64,000 nucleotides of DNA from Euglena gracilis (Eukaryota > Euglenida > Euglenophyceae > Euglenales): contig CP154956.1 in the NCBI GenBank assembly GCA_039621445.1, forward strand, positions 92,754,648-92,818,647, given 5' to 3'. The notes below the pieces were generated by a model, which worked only from the letters and a program-made list of their open reading frames with translations, made no database searches and had not been told where the DNA came from. How positions within the stretch are numbered: the first letter of the stretch is position 1; each line of letters starts with the position of its first letter. The position numbers and the translations under genes are program-made. Shown one piece after another: positions 43,900 through 54,369 of this stretch.

Positions 43900-43986
43900 A
43901 CGCCCCAGAGCTGCCACCGTCTCCTGCGGTGGATGACTGCGATGTGGAGCACGCCGTGTTGGACCAGGGGTTCATTGCTCGGTCTT
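43900..43986 (+). CDS. Exon, unrecognised acidic segment
   Basis: Acceptor CACGACACAG; two leading bases plus 28 codons read APELPPSPAVDDCDVEHAVL, then DQGFIARS. The phase follows from the exon ending at 43436. No family was recognised. The donor lies at the edge of the CA microsatellite (TCTT|GTCACA), so expansion of that repeat starts right at the splice site. Confidence 0.55.
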
Positions 43987-43987
43987 G

Positions 43988-44416
<429 letters not shown>

Positions 44417-44656
44417 CCCCCCCCCCTAAACCACTGCAAACATGATTACCCGTGGGAATGGAACCTTTTGTGGGGACCGTTCCTCCGTAACAGTAAATAG
44501 GAAATCCAGTCATTCTTTGAGCAATGCCATGTGCACATGTATTTCCATCCAATAAAAGACATGTGCAGGCGGCTTTTTTGTTTACTCCGGGGGGGGTCTG
44601 TAGCCAGAAATCCTTTGGGGTACGGGGTACCATGCGGCTTCGTTGCGGAAGGGCAG

Positions 44657-44746
44657 GCGAACCACCAGCAGCCGCCGGGAGTGGAACGGCGCCCGGGTTC
44701 TATTGCGTCGTTGGTCCGTTCGTTTCACCCGTACACCGATGCCGCG
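44657..44746 (+). CDS. Exon, related to the island at 37866
   Basis: Acceptor GGAAGGGCAG, donor GCCGCG|GTGGGG, exactly 30 codons: ANHQQPPGVERRPGSIASLV, then RSFHPYTDAA. It shares P-P-G-V-E-R and a spaced Y-T-x-A-(V)-G pattern with the exon at 37866. In phase 0 it joins the filamin exon at 45039. Confidence 0.6.
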
Positions 44747-45038
44747 GTGGGGGTGGCGTACACAACCCTATGGGTGGTGGGTGGGGTCGACCACCGCCCC
44801 CCATCCTGGGGGTGGGGGGTCTAACCCCCCCACCAGGCCTTCCCGCACTGCCCTGGGGGACCCCCGGGGGTCTTAAAACAAAGCCTGGCCATCATCACGT
44901 GGTCTTCACAACCTGCCTGCCCCCACCACCCCCCCAAGGGCTCCTGCCAGCCCAGCACGGGATCCCAGGGCGGGGGGCAGAGACCCCCCCCCCAAAAGAA
45001 ATCCGGCCGTCTAAACCATCTCCCAAAATTTTTTGGAG

Positions 45039-45179
45039 CTTCACGCCCCTGCGGGGGACCTCGACCGCACGTACGGGGACGGCCTCGCCGGGGGCACCGT
45101 GGGCCGGGCGTTCCGCTTCCGCTTCCGCCTGCTGGCCCGCGACGAGTTCTACAACCACTGCACCGCCCAGGGGTGGTGG
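45039..45179 (+). CDS. Filamin-domain exon
   Basis: Acceptor TTTTTTGGAG. Exactly 47 codons in phase 0: LHAPAGDLDRTYGDGLAGGT, then VGRAFRFRFRLLARDEFYNH and CTAQGWW. A-F-R-F-R-F-R-L-L-A-R-D-x-F-Y-N is the filamin strand A/B plus D-x-Y/F-x-N turn. The donor TGGTGG|GTGTTT opens an intron of only 39 bases. Confidence 0.88.
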
Positions 45180-45218
45180 GTGTTTGGAGCCGTGCGGGGG
45201 GGGGGGGGAGGCTGGTAG

Positions 45219-45273
45219 GAGGTGCCGCGGGCCAGACTCGATGTCCGGCCGTTCGGGGATGCCGGCAGGAGCC
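45219..45273 (+). CDS. Filamin-domain exon behind a 39-base intron
   Basis: Acceptor GCTGGTAG. The frame continues EVPRARLDVRPFGDAGRS in phase with the exon ending at 45179. The end (GCC|GTCCAA) is tentative. The tiny intron is itself mostly a G-run. Confidence 0.6.
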
Positions 45274-46229
45274 GTCCAAAACTGTTGGCAGTTTCTTCGC
45301 ATTTCAGGGCAGTTTTCCCTTGGATCCCAGAATTGCCAAACACAGAGAAGAGTGACCATTTGTTTTTGGAAGGGTACCCCTCCAGGATATTTGAAAGGCT
45401 GTATGGTTGGAGCAGAACCTGTGGCTCTTTAGAACGCTGCTTTGCCTCGCAGTACCACAAAAATCTAAGATTCTGTATTTTTTTGTTGTTTTCTGTGTTT
45501 TTTTTTTTAAATCTGTGTTGTGGCGTTTAATTGCCAAAGATTTTGAAAAGGAATTTATCCTCCATTCTTAGTTAACCTGTTTAAGGGTGGCTTCTCGTTG
45601 GAATCCACCCAAATTCAAGAGTTGCATTCGGTCAGTGGGATTGCTTTAATGAGGTTTTGTGGTGGCTGATTTTGTTTGCAACCACACCGGGGGGGCCCGA
45701 TGCTGAGGTATACCGATATCGATGTTAGGAGGGTGTCATGCCTTTGGTGTGTTTCTCCTCGTCCTATTGCCCCAGAGTTCGATACACCTTCTCCCCTTGT
45801 CGAACGATCGGCTTGTGGTTTTTGTATGTTGGTTCAATGAGTATGGAAAGTTTTTTTTTTTTTGAAACTTTTTTTTGCCAGAATTATCCACCTCCATTTT
45901 TTGAAGAGTTGCCTCAGTGGATTGCCAATTTAGAATTTTGGAGGGGATTTGTTTTTGAGGTTGCTTTTTTGATACGGGCGATCTCGAAGGGTTTTTTTAT
46001 GTTTGTGTTTCCTCCCTTTTATTCACCCCCCTCCTCGTCGATAACCCCTTATCCCCCCGTGCTTTGTTGTGTTTGTTATGTCGGACTTTTTTGTATTTGG
46101 TGATGATATTTAACTTGTTTTTTTTTTTTTTGCTTTTTTGCATTTGCATGTTTCAGAAAAGCTTTTTTGTAAATCGTTGGGAAGACACCCATAAAATGAC
46201 TGAAAATGCCAAAAATAAAACTGGCATGG

Positions 46230-46480
46230 AAAAAGAACAATGACGCTCTAATGACTAAAATTGATGTAATTGTGCAAGATTGCGGCAAATGATGGAAAGT
46301 TGCTGAAAGTTGACCAAAAAAGTGCCAAACAATGGTCAAAATGCTCAACAAATGGCCAAAATGGCGAAATTTGACAAAAATGGCCAAAAGCAGTCAAAAA
46401 GTGCCGAGAACCGCCAAAATAACCGAAAACCGCCAAAAATGGCCATATACCCCCTGTCTAATGACCAGGACTCACCACCT
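46230..46480. repeat. GGCCAAAA degenerate repeat and TCCAACGACC fragment
   Basis: AAAATGGCCAAAA and TGGCGAAATTTG units, then CCCCTGTCTAATGACC. Same type of sequence as the interior of the element at 26545-27155. The stretch 45540-46230 is T-rich with no exon seen. Confidence 0.6.
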
Positions 46481-46499
46481 GCTGTGAGGGGGGTCCGGA

Positions 46500-46620
46500 C
46501 CAACCCCCCCCCCGGGGGGGTTGGATTGGGAGTGCCTTAGAGTGCCTGCCCAGGCAGGCACCCCCCCCGGGAGGGGGGGTACCCAGGACCCCCCCCAAAG
46601 GTCAAAATTTCCTTCCTGCG
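46500..46620. repeat. GGCACC-type C/G-tract repeat
   Basis: CCCCCCCCCGGGGGGGTTGG, GAGTGCCTGCCCAGGCAGGCACC with a C-run, then GGGGGGTACCCAGGACCCCCC and TTTCCTTCCTGCGCGCTTGGCG. Confidence 0.55.
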
Positions 46621-46697
46621 CGCTTGGCGTTTTTTGCATTTTTGACAAACCAAAAAGTGCCCAAAATTGCATTTTTTTGGCCGATGACTGATTCCAG

Positions 46698-46895
46698 ATG
46701 TTCTTCCCGGGGATCGTATCGCCCACCACCCGCCCCTGCCCCGTACCCCGGCCAGACCTCTTCTCCGTCCTGGTCCGCCCCACGGCACTGCTCCGCGGGT
46801 CTGACCCGGACCACCTCCCCCCACCGACCGCGGCGGACGTGACATATGAGAAGGACGGCTACTACGGCGTGTGCTACGTCCGGGCCGTTGTGGCG
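46698..46895 (+). CDS. Filamin-domain exon
   Basis: Acceptor CTGATTCCAG, donor GTGGCG|GTTTCC, exactly 66 codons of extreme GC3. Reads MFFPGIVSPTTRPCPVPRPD, then LFSVLVRPTALLRGSDPDHL and ADVTYEKDGYYGVCYVRAVV. D-V-T-Y-E-K-D-G-Y-Y-x-V-x-Y is the central strand pair of a filamin repeat. Confidence 0.85.
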
Positions 46896-46964
46896 GTTTC
46901 CGAGATTGTTGCGAAGTTGTTGACCCCAAAACGAACCCCATGAACATAAGGCACAAACCTGGGT

Positions 46965-47110
46965 GAGGTGGGGGGGGGGGGGGGAGGTAGGGTCGAGTGC
47001 TGTTCTGGGGTTGGGGAATTCTTACGGCGTAGGATTTAGGTATTAGGATTTAGGTATGGCTTAGGTTTGGTGTGGGGTTAGGGTGAGGGTTAAGGTTTGG
47101 ATTGAGGTTG
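46965..47110. repeat. Degenerate TTAGG-rich stretch
   Basis: GGATTTAGGTATTAGGATTT, GGGTTAGGGTGAGGG and GGTTAAGGTTTGG: guanine/thymine-rich, loosely telomere-like, without a regular unit. Confidence 0.5.
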
Positions 47111-47299
47111 GGGTGTGCCATCTGAGTGGTGGGGAAGGGGGGGTTGGGATCCGGGTTTGCCTTGAGCCCCCCCCCCCCAGGGCGTGGGTGGATGCTGACC
47201 CCCCCCATCGGGGTCCTAAACAATCCTCTGGCACCCCTCCTGGAACAGACTTCTTTCTTCAGCCGCAAACCGTTGGAGTTCATTCCAGGGCGGCCCCAT

Positions 47300-47900
47300 G
47301 AGGAACAGGACTTTTCCCCCTTAAGGACCGCCCCTGAAGGATCGCCGTTGGCCTAAGGGCCAGCAACGGCCGGTGGGGCGGGGGTCGAGCAGGGGCAAAA
47401 GTTAAACAAAATTTGCGAAAACGACATTTTTTAATGCTTTGGGCGGATGGGTGATGGGGGATGCCAGAAACAGAGAAAGTGACTTTCTTTTACCCGAAGT
47501 CGAATTTTTTTAACGCATGGCCATTTTCTGCCCCTTCCCCCCCCCCCCCCAAAATTTAGGTTTCCTATGGCGCTTTTTACTTTTGGTGTGTTAGTGGGGT
47601 TTGATTTGGGTTGGAGTGGCGCGTGCCAAGTGGGGAAGGGTCCGGCAGCCTTGACCCCCCCCCCCCCGGCTGACCTGTTCCTGAACAACACGGCCCCCTT
47701 TGGCCCTTCAGATTCTTTGTTGCCCCCGTTGCCCCAGGGCGGCCCGAGGAACAGGAACACCTTAAGGCCTTCCGCCTAAGGCCGCCGGCCACGTCGTGAG
47801 GGAGCCAGCTTCGGGCGAAAACGTTTTTTTAATGCTTTGGGGATGGGTGTGATTGGAAATGACTTTTTTTGAAGTCGACTTTTTTTTGAAGGGTTTTTTC
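47300..47900. repeat. Two AAGGACCGCC-type repeat copies
   Basis: 47310-47480 and 47690-47900 both have GGAACAGGA..TT, CCTTAAGG.CCGCC, GGCCTAAGG and TTTTTTAATGCTTTGGG followed by GATGGGTG. The second copy is diverged. Confidence 0.55.
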
Positions 47901-48152
47901 TGCCCATTCCCCCCCCCAAATACATCTTAGGTTTATTTTCCTTTTTGTGCATTTTTTTGTTTTTTTTCCTTTTTGGTGATGTTTGCAGTTCTTTCTCGAT
48001 TCCCCAGATTGGCATTTGTCCGTCTTTTTTGTGTTGTGTCTCGAAGCGTTTTTTTGTTTTTTTCGCACAGAAGCTGCGTTGAAGTTTGCATTTTTTTTTT
48101 CATTTTTGCGCTTCCTGCGTTTTTTTTGCGTGCGCGCCTTTCCCGTGGGCAG

Positions 48153-48262
48153 GGGCCGCTCATGCCCGGGCACCCGCCGTGGGGGAGGGGGCCGGCCTGC
48201 CGATGGGTGTGGGCCGCTGGAGATGGCCCCGCGCCGCCCCCCCTCGGCCCCCCGCCGAGGAC
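48153..48262 (+). CDS. Probable exon, frame uncertain
   Basis: GC-rich island after TTCCCGTGGGCAG. One frame reads GPLMPGHPPWGRGPACRWVW, the next AAHARAPAVGEGAGLPMGVG; both have comparable bias. The first would suit the end of a filamin repeat (G-S-P-L...) after the exon at 46698. Confidence 0.3.
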
Positions 48263-48289
48263 AAAACTTTTATAAATAGAGATTATATT

Positions 48290-48650
48290 TTTATTTATTA
48301 TTATAAATCTATCTTTTATATTTCTTTTTTTTATTTATATTTTATTCTAGTTATCTTATTTTCTATTCTCACTTATTTATCTATTATTTTTTATTCCTCT
48401 TTTCTTATTGTATCTATTTTTTTTCGTCTATATTGTCTTATCGTATTCTTTTTCTCTGTGAGTGTCCATCTCATCGCCACATACCTCATCCCCCCCCCGA
48501 TGTGCCTTGGTGTATCTTGGCTTGGCATCCGCCTCCCCCCCAGTTTGTTTTTTGAGTGCCCCCCCCCCACTCGCCACTCACCCGGACTCAGAGGCACCAA
48601 GATCAGATTTTTGCACGGCACAAGCGGTGGTTTTTGCACCCAGTTTATTT

Positions 48651-48681
<31 letters not shown>

Positions 48682-49230
48682 TATTTATTTATTTTTTATT
48701 TATTTATTTATTTATTTATTCATTCATTCATCATTCATTTTTTTTTGGCAGCTCCCAACTACATGGCCCCCCAGGGGGCCATATAGTCGGGAGAGGGGTC
48801 AAATTTTTTTGCGTTATTGATGGAATAGGGTTAGGATTACGATTTAGGGTTAGGGTTAGGCCTAACTTACCGACGGGTGTTAGATGTACAAGTTAGGCCT
48901 AAAGTTTATAAGACCTCCACCCTACTCCATCATTACAAACAAAAGTTTGGCTCCCTCTCCATATGCCCTTGGGAGGGCAGTTGGGGGAGCTGCCATTTAT
49001 TTATGTTTATTATTTTTATTTATTTATTTATTTATTATTTATTATTGTTTATTTATTATATTATTATTTATGTACTCATTTGTTTATTATTTTTTTTATT
49101 TATTTATTTATTTAGGTTTTTTATTTATTTGTTCATTTATTTATTTATTTATTTATTTATTTTTGTATTTATTTATTTGTTTATTTATATTTATTTATAT
49201 TCATTTCATTCATTTTTGGGCACTGCCTGG
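48290..49230. repeat. (TTTA)n microsatellites with a telomere-like stretch
   Basis: (TTTA)n at 48640-48745 and 48990-49205. Between them 48820-48905 reads AGGGTTAGGATTACG, TTTAGGGTTAGGGTTAGGCC and AAGTTAGGCCTAAAG. The frames rich in Y/I/F are artefacts. Confidence 0.9.
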
Positions 49231-49319
49231 GCAAAATTTTGTCAAAATGCAAATGCATTTTGGGCACAAACCGCCGAAGGAAAAAAAATAATAACTTTTT
49301 CAGTGGGCCCAGGTCCGCG

Positions 49320-49475
49320 TACTTTTTTCTGGACCCATTGTCTACCGACCGACCCGGAGGACACCTTTGGTCAAAACCCTGCGTCCAACGATCCCCCCTC
49401 ACAGCCTCACCCCAGTTGGAGGACAGACATTACCGGTCGTCGGACATTGTGCGGGGGGGGGGGGGCGGTAACTCA
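49320..49475. repeat. TCCAACGACC-type C/G-tract repeat, partial
   Basis: CTACCGACCGACCCGGAGGACACC, CGTCCAACGATCCCCCC, GTTGGAGGACAG, then CCGGTCGTCGGACATTG with a terminal G-run. Confidence 0.6.
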
Positions 49476-49872
49476 AACCTTGACCATTACAGTGTGGAAA
49501 CCAATCCATGCTCTTGCTTTCTCCATGCTTACTCATTCTGAAACTCATTGAAGCTTTCATAGGGTTATTATTATTGCCAACACACCTCCATTCAGCACAC
49601 TTCCAGCTGCACTTTTTTCTCCAGCCCTCTCTGACCGGCCGACCATTTATCACCCAGGACCGCTTGAAATAATGAGGTAAGGTCTTTTTTTTCGTTTCAC
49701 TGTGGATGACCGATAGGCACGATGCGTTGCCCGGATGATTTTCTCTCCTCTCCCCTCCCCCCAGCGCTTCCAGAACCTCTCTGCAGACGCTCACTCCGAC
49801 CACTGACACTCCACAGAGATGGCCGCTCTCAGAGCCCCTTCTCGGCAGCCATCAGCATCAAATCAACACTGA

Positions 49873-50230
<358 letters not shown>

Positions 50231-50393
50231 ATTGGAAGGTGTTGTCGGTCGACCGGGGATTCCCTGCCGGTCACCATCATGCCCAAGAACCTGTCAGGAC
50301 CTGCGAGGGAAACTTTCAACCTTCAACCTCCCCCTTTCGCCAGCCGACTGGTCAGGTGACAGTTTCCTACGAGGGGAGGGGGTCAGCTACCAG

Positions 50394-50638
50394 GCCGCTC
50401 CATGGGTGATCCCCGCCAACCAGCCACCAGCGTGGCCATCGTCGCAACAGTTCTGCAGTGGCGAAGCGGTGCGGCTCGTCATTTGCCTGCGGGACCTCTA
50501 TGGCAACCCCCTGACCCACAGCCCCGCCAGCCCCCTCACCGCGGAGTATATTTGCCCGTGGGATCGATCTGAGCCCGAGACGGCCAGGACGGGCAGCTGG
50601 TGCGAGAACTTCAGCCGAGCAGCGCGGTGCTTGGGCAG
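50394..50638 (+). CDS. Filamin-domain exon(s) with a frame break
   Basis: Acceptor GTCAGCTACCAG. The first frame (to about 50550) contains QQFCSGEAVRLVICLRDLYG, then NPLTHSPASPLTAEY, a textbook filamin start (G-E-A-V-R-x-x-x-x-x-R-D-x-Y-G-N-P). The expected continuation DGQDGQLVRELQPSSAVLGQ is in another frame from about 50579, and ends at CAG|GTTCGC in phase with 51240. No GT-AG pair in the 30 bases between restores the frame. A one-base length error, a non-standard mini-intron or a true frameshift are possible. Confidence 0.8.
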
Positions 50639-51239
50639 GTTCGCGTGGGGGGTGCGGGCAAGCAGATCCAGTGGCAATTACCAACAAATCCTGACAAATC
50701 CCGACAATTCCCAACAAATTCTGACAAGTCCAAACAAATCCCACAAATCCTGACGAATCCCGAGAAATCCTGACAAATCCCACCAAAGCACCAGAATACC
50801 AAGTGTCTGGTGGTGCTGGTGCGGAGGGTACTGGCCACCTTGCAGATTTGCCAACCCATTCCTTCTCATTCTCCCACCCCATAATGGTTAAACGTGGAGC
50901 TACGCAATTGAGCTACTGCGGAATGTTGTGGGATGGGTTTGAAGGCCAAATTGCCTTCCATTTCCTGAGGTTCGTGCCTCACCGTTTCTCATACAGAAAT
51001 GATGTGTAGTGCAAGCAGCTCTTGTTGGTCTCCTAGCTCCTAACGGTGCCCCAAATTTCAACAATTGGGATGATTTCTGCATGTCAAACCACTGATATCA
51101 ATATTGAGCCTTTTCTTTTTGTAACAGTTCACATTCAGGAAAGAGCCCCTCGCGGGCGAATGGTGAATGCAGGACCAAGCACCTGCGATGGAGGTGAGAG
51201 TCGGCGGCTCCGATGAATGTGTGGCCTACCAACCGCAAG

Positions 51240-51313
51240 GTCCCAGACCATGTCGTTCGGGAGCTGTCATATTCGGAGGACGGCACGTATGAAGTGTTGC
51301 CGAGCGCTGCCGG
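51240..51313 (+). CDS. Filamin-domain exon
   Basis: Acceptor CCAACCGCAAG, donor GCCGG|GTCTCC. Reads VPDHVVRELSYSEDGTYEVL, then PSAAG. S-E-D-G-T-Y-E-V is the central filamin motif. Two bases remain and match the single leading base of the exon at 52612. Confidence 0.82.
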
Positions 51314-51489
51314 GTCTCCAAAAAAAAATTCACGTATTGTGGGATTTCAGTTTCTCATGTGACGGTGATGGGTTGTTGCAAGAATATAAAGATATTTTGA
51401 TGTCTGTTTTTCACTGCTCAATTGAAAGGCTGCACAAAACGGCCACAGCATCAGCAGCAGCAGCACATCAACGACGATAACAACACCAG

Positions 51490-51501
51490 CAACTGCAACG
51501 A

Positions 51502-51591
<90 letters not shown>

Positions 51592-51615
51592 CAACAACCA
51601 CAACAGCAGCAGCAA
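51490..51615. repeat. (AGC)n microsatellite
   Basis: About 35 CAG/AGC triplets plus flanking CAR triplets, in an intron. A serine, alanine or glutamine homopolymer would result in any frame, but there is no splice context for an exon. Confidence 0.95.
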
Positions 51616-51629
51616 GGAATAAATGATTT

Positions 51630-52440
51630 CGCGCGAGAGAAAATCAACAGCAAGGATATATTGTGAATAAATTCATTAAACCATGTGCACGACGTTCGAG
51701 AAGCTCTGGAGCCTCCTCAAGCCTCCTCAAGTATAATAGCGTTTGAGGAGGCTCTAGAGCCTCCTCGAACGACCTCGAACGACCTCTTACAAAATCTCGA
51801 GCCTCCGCCTGCTTCCACGCATGCTTGTACCCCGAGACCCAGTGTTGTTTTCTCCATGGCAGTGCTCTAAAAAGCTGATAGAGAGAAAGGGAAGGAGAGA
51901 GTGTTCATTGAGGTCAACATACACAAAAAAAAGAGTTGAAAAAGGAGTTATGTTGCTAATTGAAGGGATAGGGTTAGATCCACATGCGCACAAAAGGAAA
52001 TGGCAGATAAATGGAGTTATGTTGTTAATTGAAAGGATTGTGTTAGGTCAACATCTACGCAATTTTGCGAGAGAGAAAATCAACAGCAAGGATATATTGT
52101 GAATAAATTCATTAAAGACGTTCGAGAAGCTCTGGAGCCTCCTCAAGCCTCCTCAAGTATAATAGCGTTTGAGGAGGCTCTAGAGCCTCCTCGAACGACC
52201 TCGAACGACCTCTAACAAAAGGGGGTGAAAGTTAAAGAGAAAGAGAAAGAGGGTCCTGCCAAACAGTTCCGCCTCCAGTTCCCTGTTTGCTGTCCCGGGT
52301 CTCGTGATACGTACATTTGTGTACAGAGCAGGAGGCTCCAGAGCATCCTTGAACGACCTCCAACGACGTCCGAGGAGGCTCCAGAGCCCTCGAACAACCT
52401 CAACCGACGTTCGAGGAGGCTCTAGAGCCTCCTCCTACGG
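51630..52440. repeat. Duplicated segment with long hairpin (two copies plus fragments)
   Basis: A leader (GAGAAAATCAACAGCAAGG to AATTCATTAAA) at 51635-51680 recurs at 52070-52116, each followed by a hairpin at 51691-51786 and 52117-52212. Hairpin arms are GTTCGAGAAGCTCTGGAGCC plus TCCTCAA and TTGAGGAGGCTCTAGAGCC plus TCCTCGAAC, with a loop of about 22 bases. Between the copies, GGAGTTATGTTG.TAATTGAA blocks are also doubled. Further arm fragments lie at 52330-52440. All is in the intron between 51313 and 52612. Confidence 0.85.
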
Positions 52441-52611
52441 ATCCTCTTCCTATTGTAACCCTCCCCTGTCAAAACCACTTACCCCCATTTCATTATCCAA
52501 ATTGTGCAGTGCCAAAGTGCACACCACAGGGAACTCATTGCCATGGTCTTGACCATTATACTCGGGATGGCAGCACACACCAGCTTCCTGTCCCCAGGTG
52601 TCGCTCCCCAG

Positions 52612-52729
52612 GTCCACGCTCTATGCCATCGGGCTGTACACCGTTCGCCTCGTCTACGCTGGGCAGGAGGTGTGCGCCACTGAGGTGCAGGTGCTGCCCG
52701 GGGATTTCTCTCAAGACTGGGCCCTTTGA
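52612..52729 (+). CDS. Filamin-domain exon, possibly terminal
   Basis: The acceptor GTCGCTCCCCAG (the second of two) gives the right phase. Reads STLYAIGLYTVRLVYAGQEV, then CATEVQVLPGDF. I-G-L-Y-T-V-R-L-V-Y-A-G-Q-E-V is the last strand pair of a filamin repeat. The frame ends at TGA (52727-52729) after SQDWAL. Either this is the end of the gene, or splicing at GAG|GTGCAG or CAG|GTGCTG carries on; those donors are phase 0 and do not suit the next exon. AT-rich sequence (52740-52900) follows. Confidence 0.82.
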
Positions 52730-53405
52730 GATACAAGCAATTATCTTCTTTTTGGTTGGGATTTTTAAATATGTATAATGATAAAATATAAGATGTTAAG
52801 CATAGTAAATATATAATATATATGTAAAAAATATGTAATAAATATATAATATAACATAAAATGAAGATAATAAAAATTGTACGATATTATTATATATACG
52901 TGTGTATTGCCAGGTTTTTTTGGCACAACAGCACGCTGCTTTTTCAATTTTGAAAATTGTATTTCTACTGCGCTTTGGCACAATGCAACTGTTAAATTTT
53001 TATTCTTCATAAGCCTGCCCATTGCGCTGGTGTTTCCACAAAGGGATCCAAGGTATACTACTAGGTGTACGGTATTCATCCACACCTCTCTATGTGTCCA
53101 TTCATTCCTTTATCCCAATCAAACCAAAGGCTCTGGGCATATTGTGGTATAGGGGAGGAAGGTTTAACAAACCATATTTTGCTTGTGCAGTCCACAATTC
53201 TTTTTGGCATAATTCTGAAATTTATTTGCAACGTCCACATCAATTCTTTTCATTTCTTTGCATTTGTGCATCTTTTCCACCCTGCGTATTTTCAGGGGTT
53301 TTGCCCCCCCCCCCCATAGCCCCAATAGTGGTCTGACCATCGGGTCTGTCAGAATTGAAAATGGAAACCGACCTCCCCCCCCCTCCAGGGGGGGGGGCTG
53401 GCCAG

Positions 53406-53558
53406 CAATGTGGCATCGTCCGGAGTCCTGGCTGACGAGAAAGGCCCCGGGACCGCCCGGCACGGTGGTGCCCGCGAACTGCGCGATGGTGTCCGCGTCG
53501 GACGAGCTGCGGCCCTGCGTGGAGTGCGCCCAGGGGCTGTGCGGCCGAGAGGAGGGGG
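53406..53558 (+). CDS. Cysteine-rich exon before the B-box-like module
   Basis: Behind a G-run, acceptor GGCTGGCCAG. It contains PGTVVPANCAMVSASDELRP, then CVECAQGLCGREEG. The C-x13-C-x2-C-x4-C spacing suggests a small zinc-binding unit. An ATG at 53408 could alternatively start a new gene here. One base remains at GGGG|GTGGAG, matching the next exon. Confidence 0.65.
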
Positions 53559-53763
53559 GTGGAGGAAGGGGTTGGGGGCGGCCCTGGGACCCCAGCGGGC
53601 ACCGGCTCAGAACGTTGAATGCTGGCGTGGTCCTTCTGCCTGCTGAGTGGAAACGGCGGTGTTTGATGGTGGTTTGGTGAATAAGAGGGGAGGGGGGAGC
53701 GCCCTTTAACCCTCAATGATGCAAAGCATTCTGAGCTTTTTTTTTAATTTCTTTGTACACAAG

Positions 53764-53883
53764 GTCCCAGGATGTGCGACACAGAGGTGGGCACCGTTGT
53801 TTCGTGGGAGTTGCGCTGCTATATCAACAGGTGCTCTCACAACCTTTGCCCACGACACAGGCAGGGGGGAATGCAAATTCGGG
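53764..53883 (+). CDS. Cysteine/histidine-rich exon
   Basis: Acceptor TTGTACACAAG. In the required phase it reads MCDTEVGTVVSWELRCYINR, then CSHNLCPRHRQGGMQIRG; the donor CGGG|GTTTTT leaves one base for the next exon. C-x14-C-x4-C-x4-C-x2-H adds further zinc ligands. Another frame contains VRHRGGHRCFVGV, which looks like a B-box end, but has poorer codon bias and breaks the phase. Confidence 0.6.
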
Positions 53884-54055
53884 GTTTTTGTGTTTTATGT
53901 GCTTTTCGATTTTGGGAATATTTGCAAGTTTTTGGCAATTTTTTTTTTCGTTTTCCCCCCTCGATTTTTTCGATTTCTGGTGGGTTTTTATTTCTGGATT
54001 TAAGTCCACTTTCTGAGAGGTCTCTTGCACTGGATTCCCATTGGAACCCCCCAAG

Positions 54056-54240
54056 CCCGTGCCGCCACGATTAAGACCGCCATGTACTTCAGCCGGAAGT
54101 GCAACCAAGCGTACTGCGACGCCTGCTGGCGGGTGCGGCACGCGAACCCCCACCGCGTCGGCCACCGGCGCTGCGTGGTCGGCGTGGACGACAAGCACCG
54201 ACGCCCCGGGGAGACCATCCAGTTCGCGGTGCTGCCGGGG
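54056..54240 (+). CDS. B-box-like zinc finger and filamin start
   Basis: Acceptor GAACCCCCCAAG; two leading bases plus 61 codons of extreme GC3. It reads RAATIKTAMYFSRKCNQAYC, then DACWRVRHANPHRVGHRRC and VVGVDDKHRRPGETIQFAVL. C-x4-C-x2-C-x5-H-x7-H-x2-C fits the second half of a B-box zinc finger (C-x2-C...H...H). P-G-E-T-I-x-F-x-V then resembles a filamin repeat start. B-box and filamin modules occur together in animal TRIM-NHL proteins such as TRIM2/3/71, but no RING or NHL part is visible here. The donor is GGGG|GTGGGC. Confidence 0.7.
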
Positions 54241-54369
54241 GTGGGCAGGCCCCAAGTCGCTGGGTTGATGGACTGCCGCTGGAAGCAGAATGCATGAGCC
54301 CAAGCAGGCTGAATTTTAATGCGAGGCTGACCTCATCCCAGAGGGGGGGGGGTCCAGCCTGGCAGTACT

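Noticed and set aside
53764-53830. Frame DVRHRGGHRCFVGV as B-box end
   Set aside because: It resembles the true B-box-like exon at 54056, but its third-position bias is poor and its phase fits neither neighbour; the MCDTEVG frame does both.
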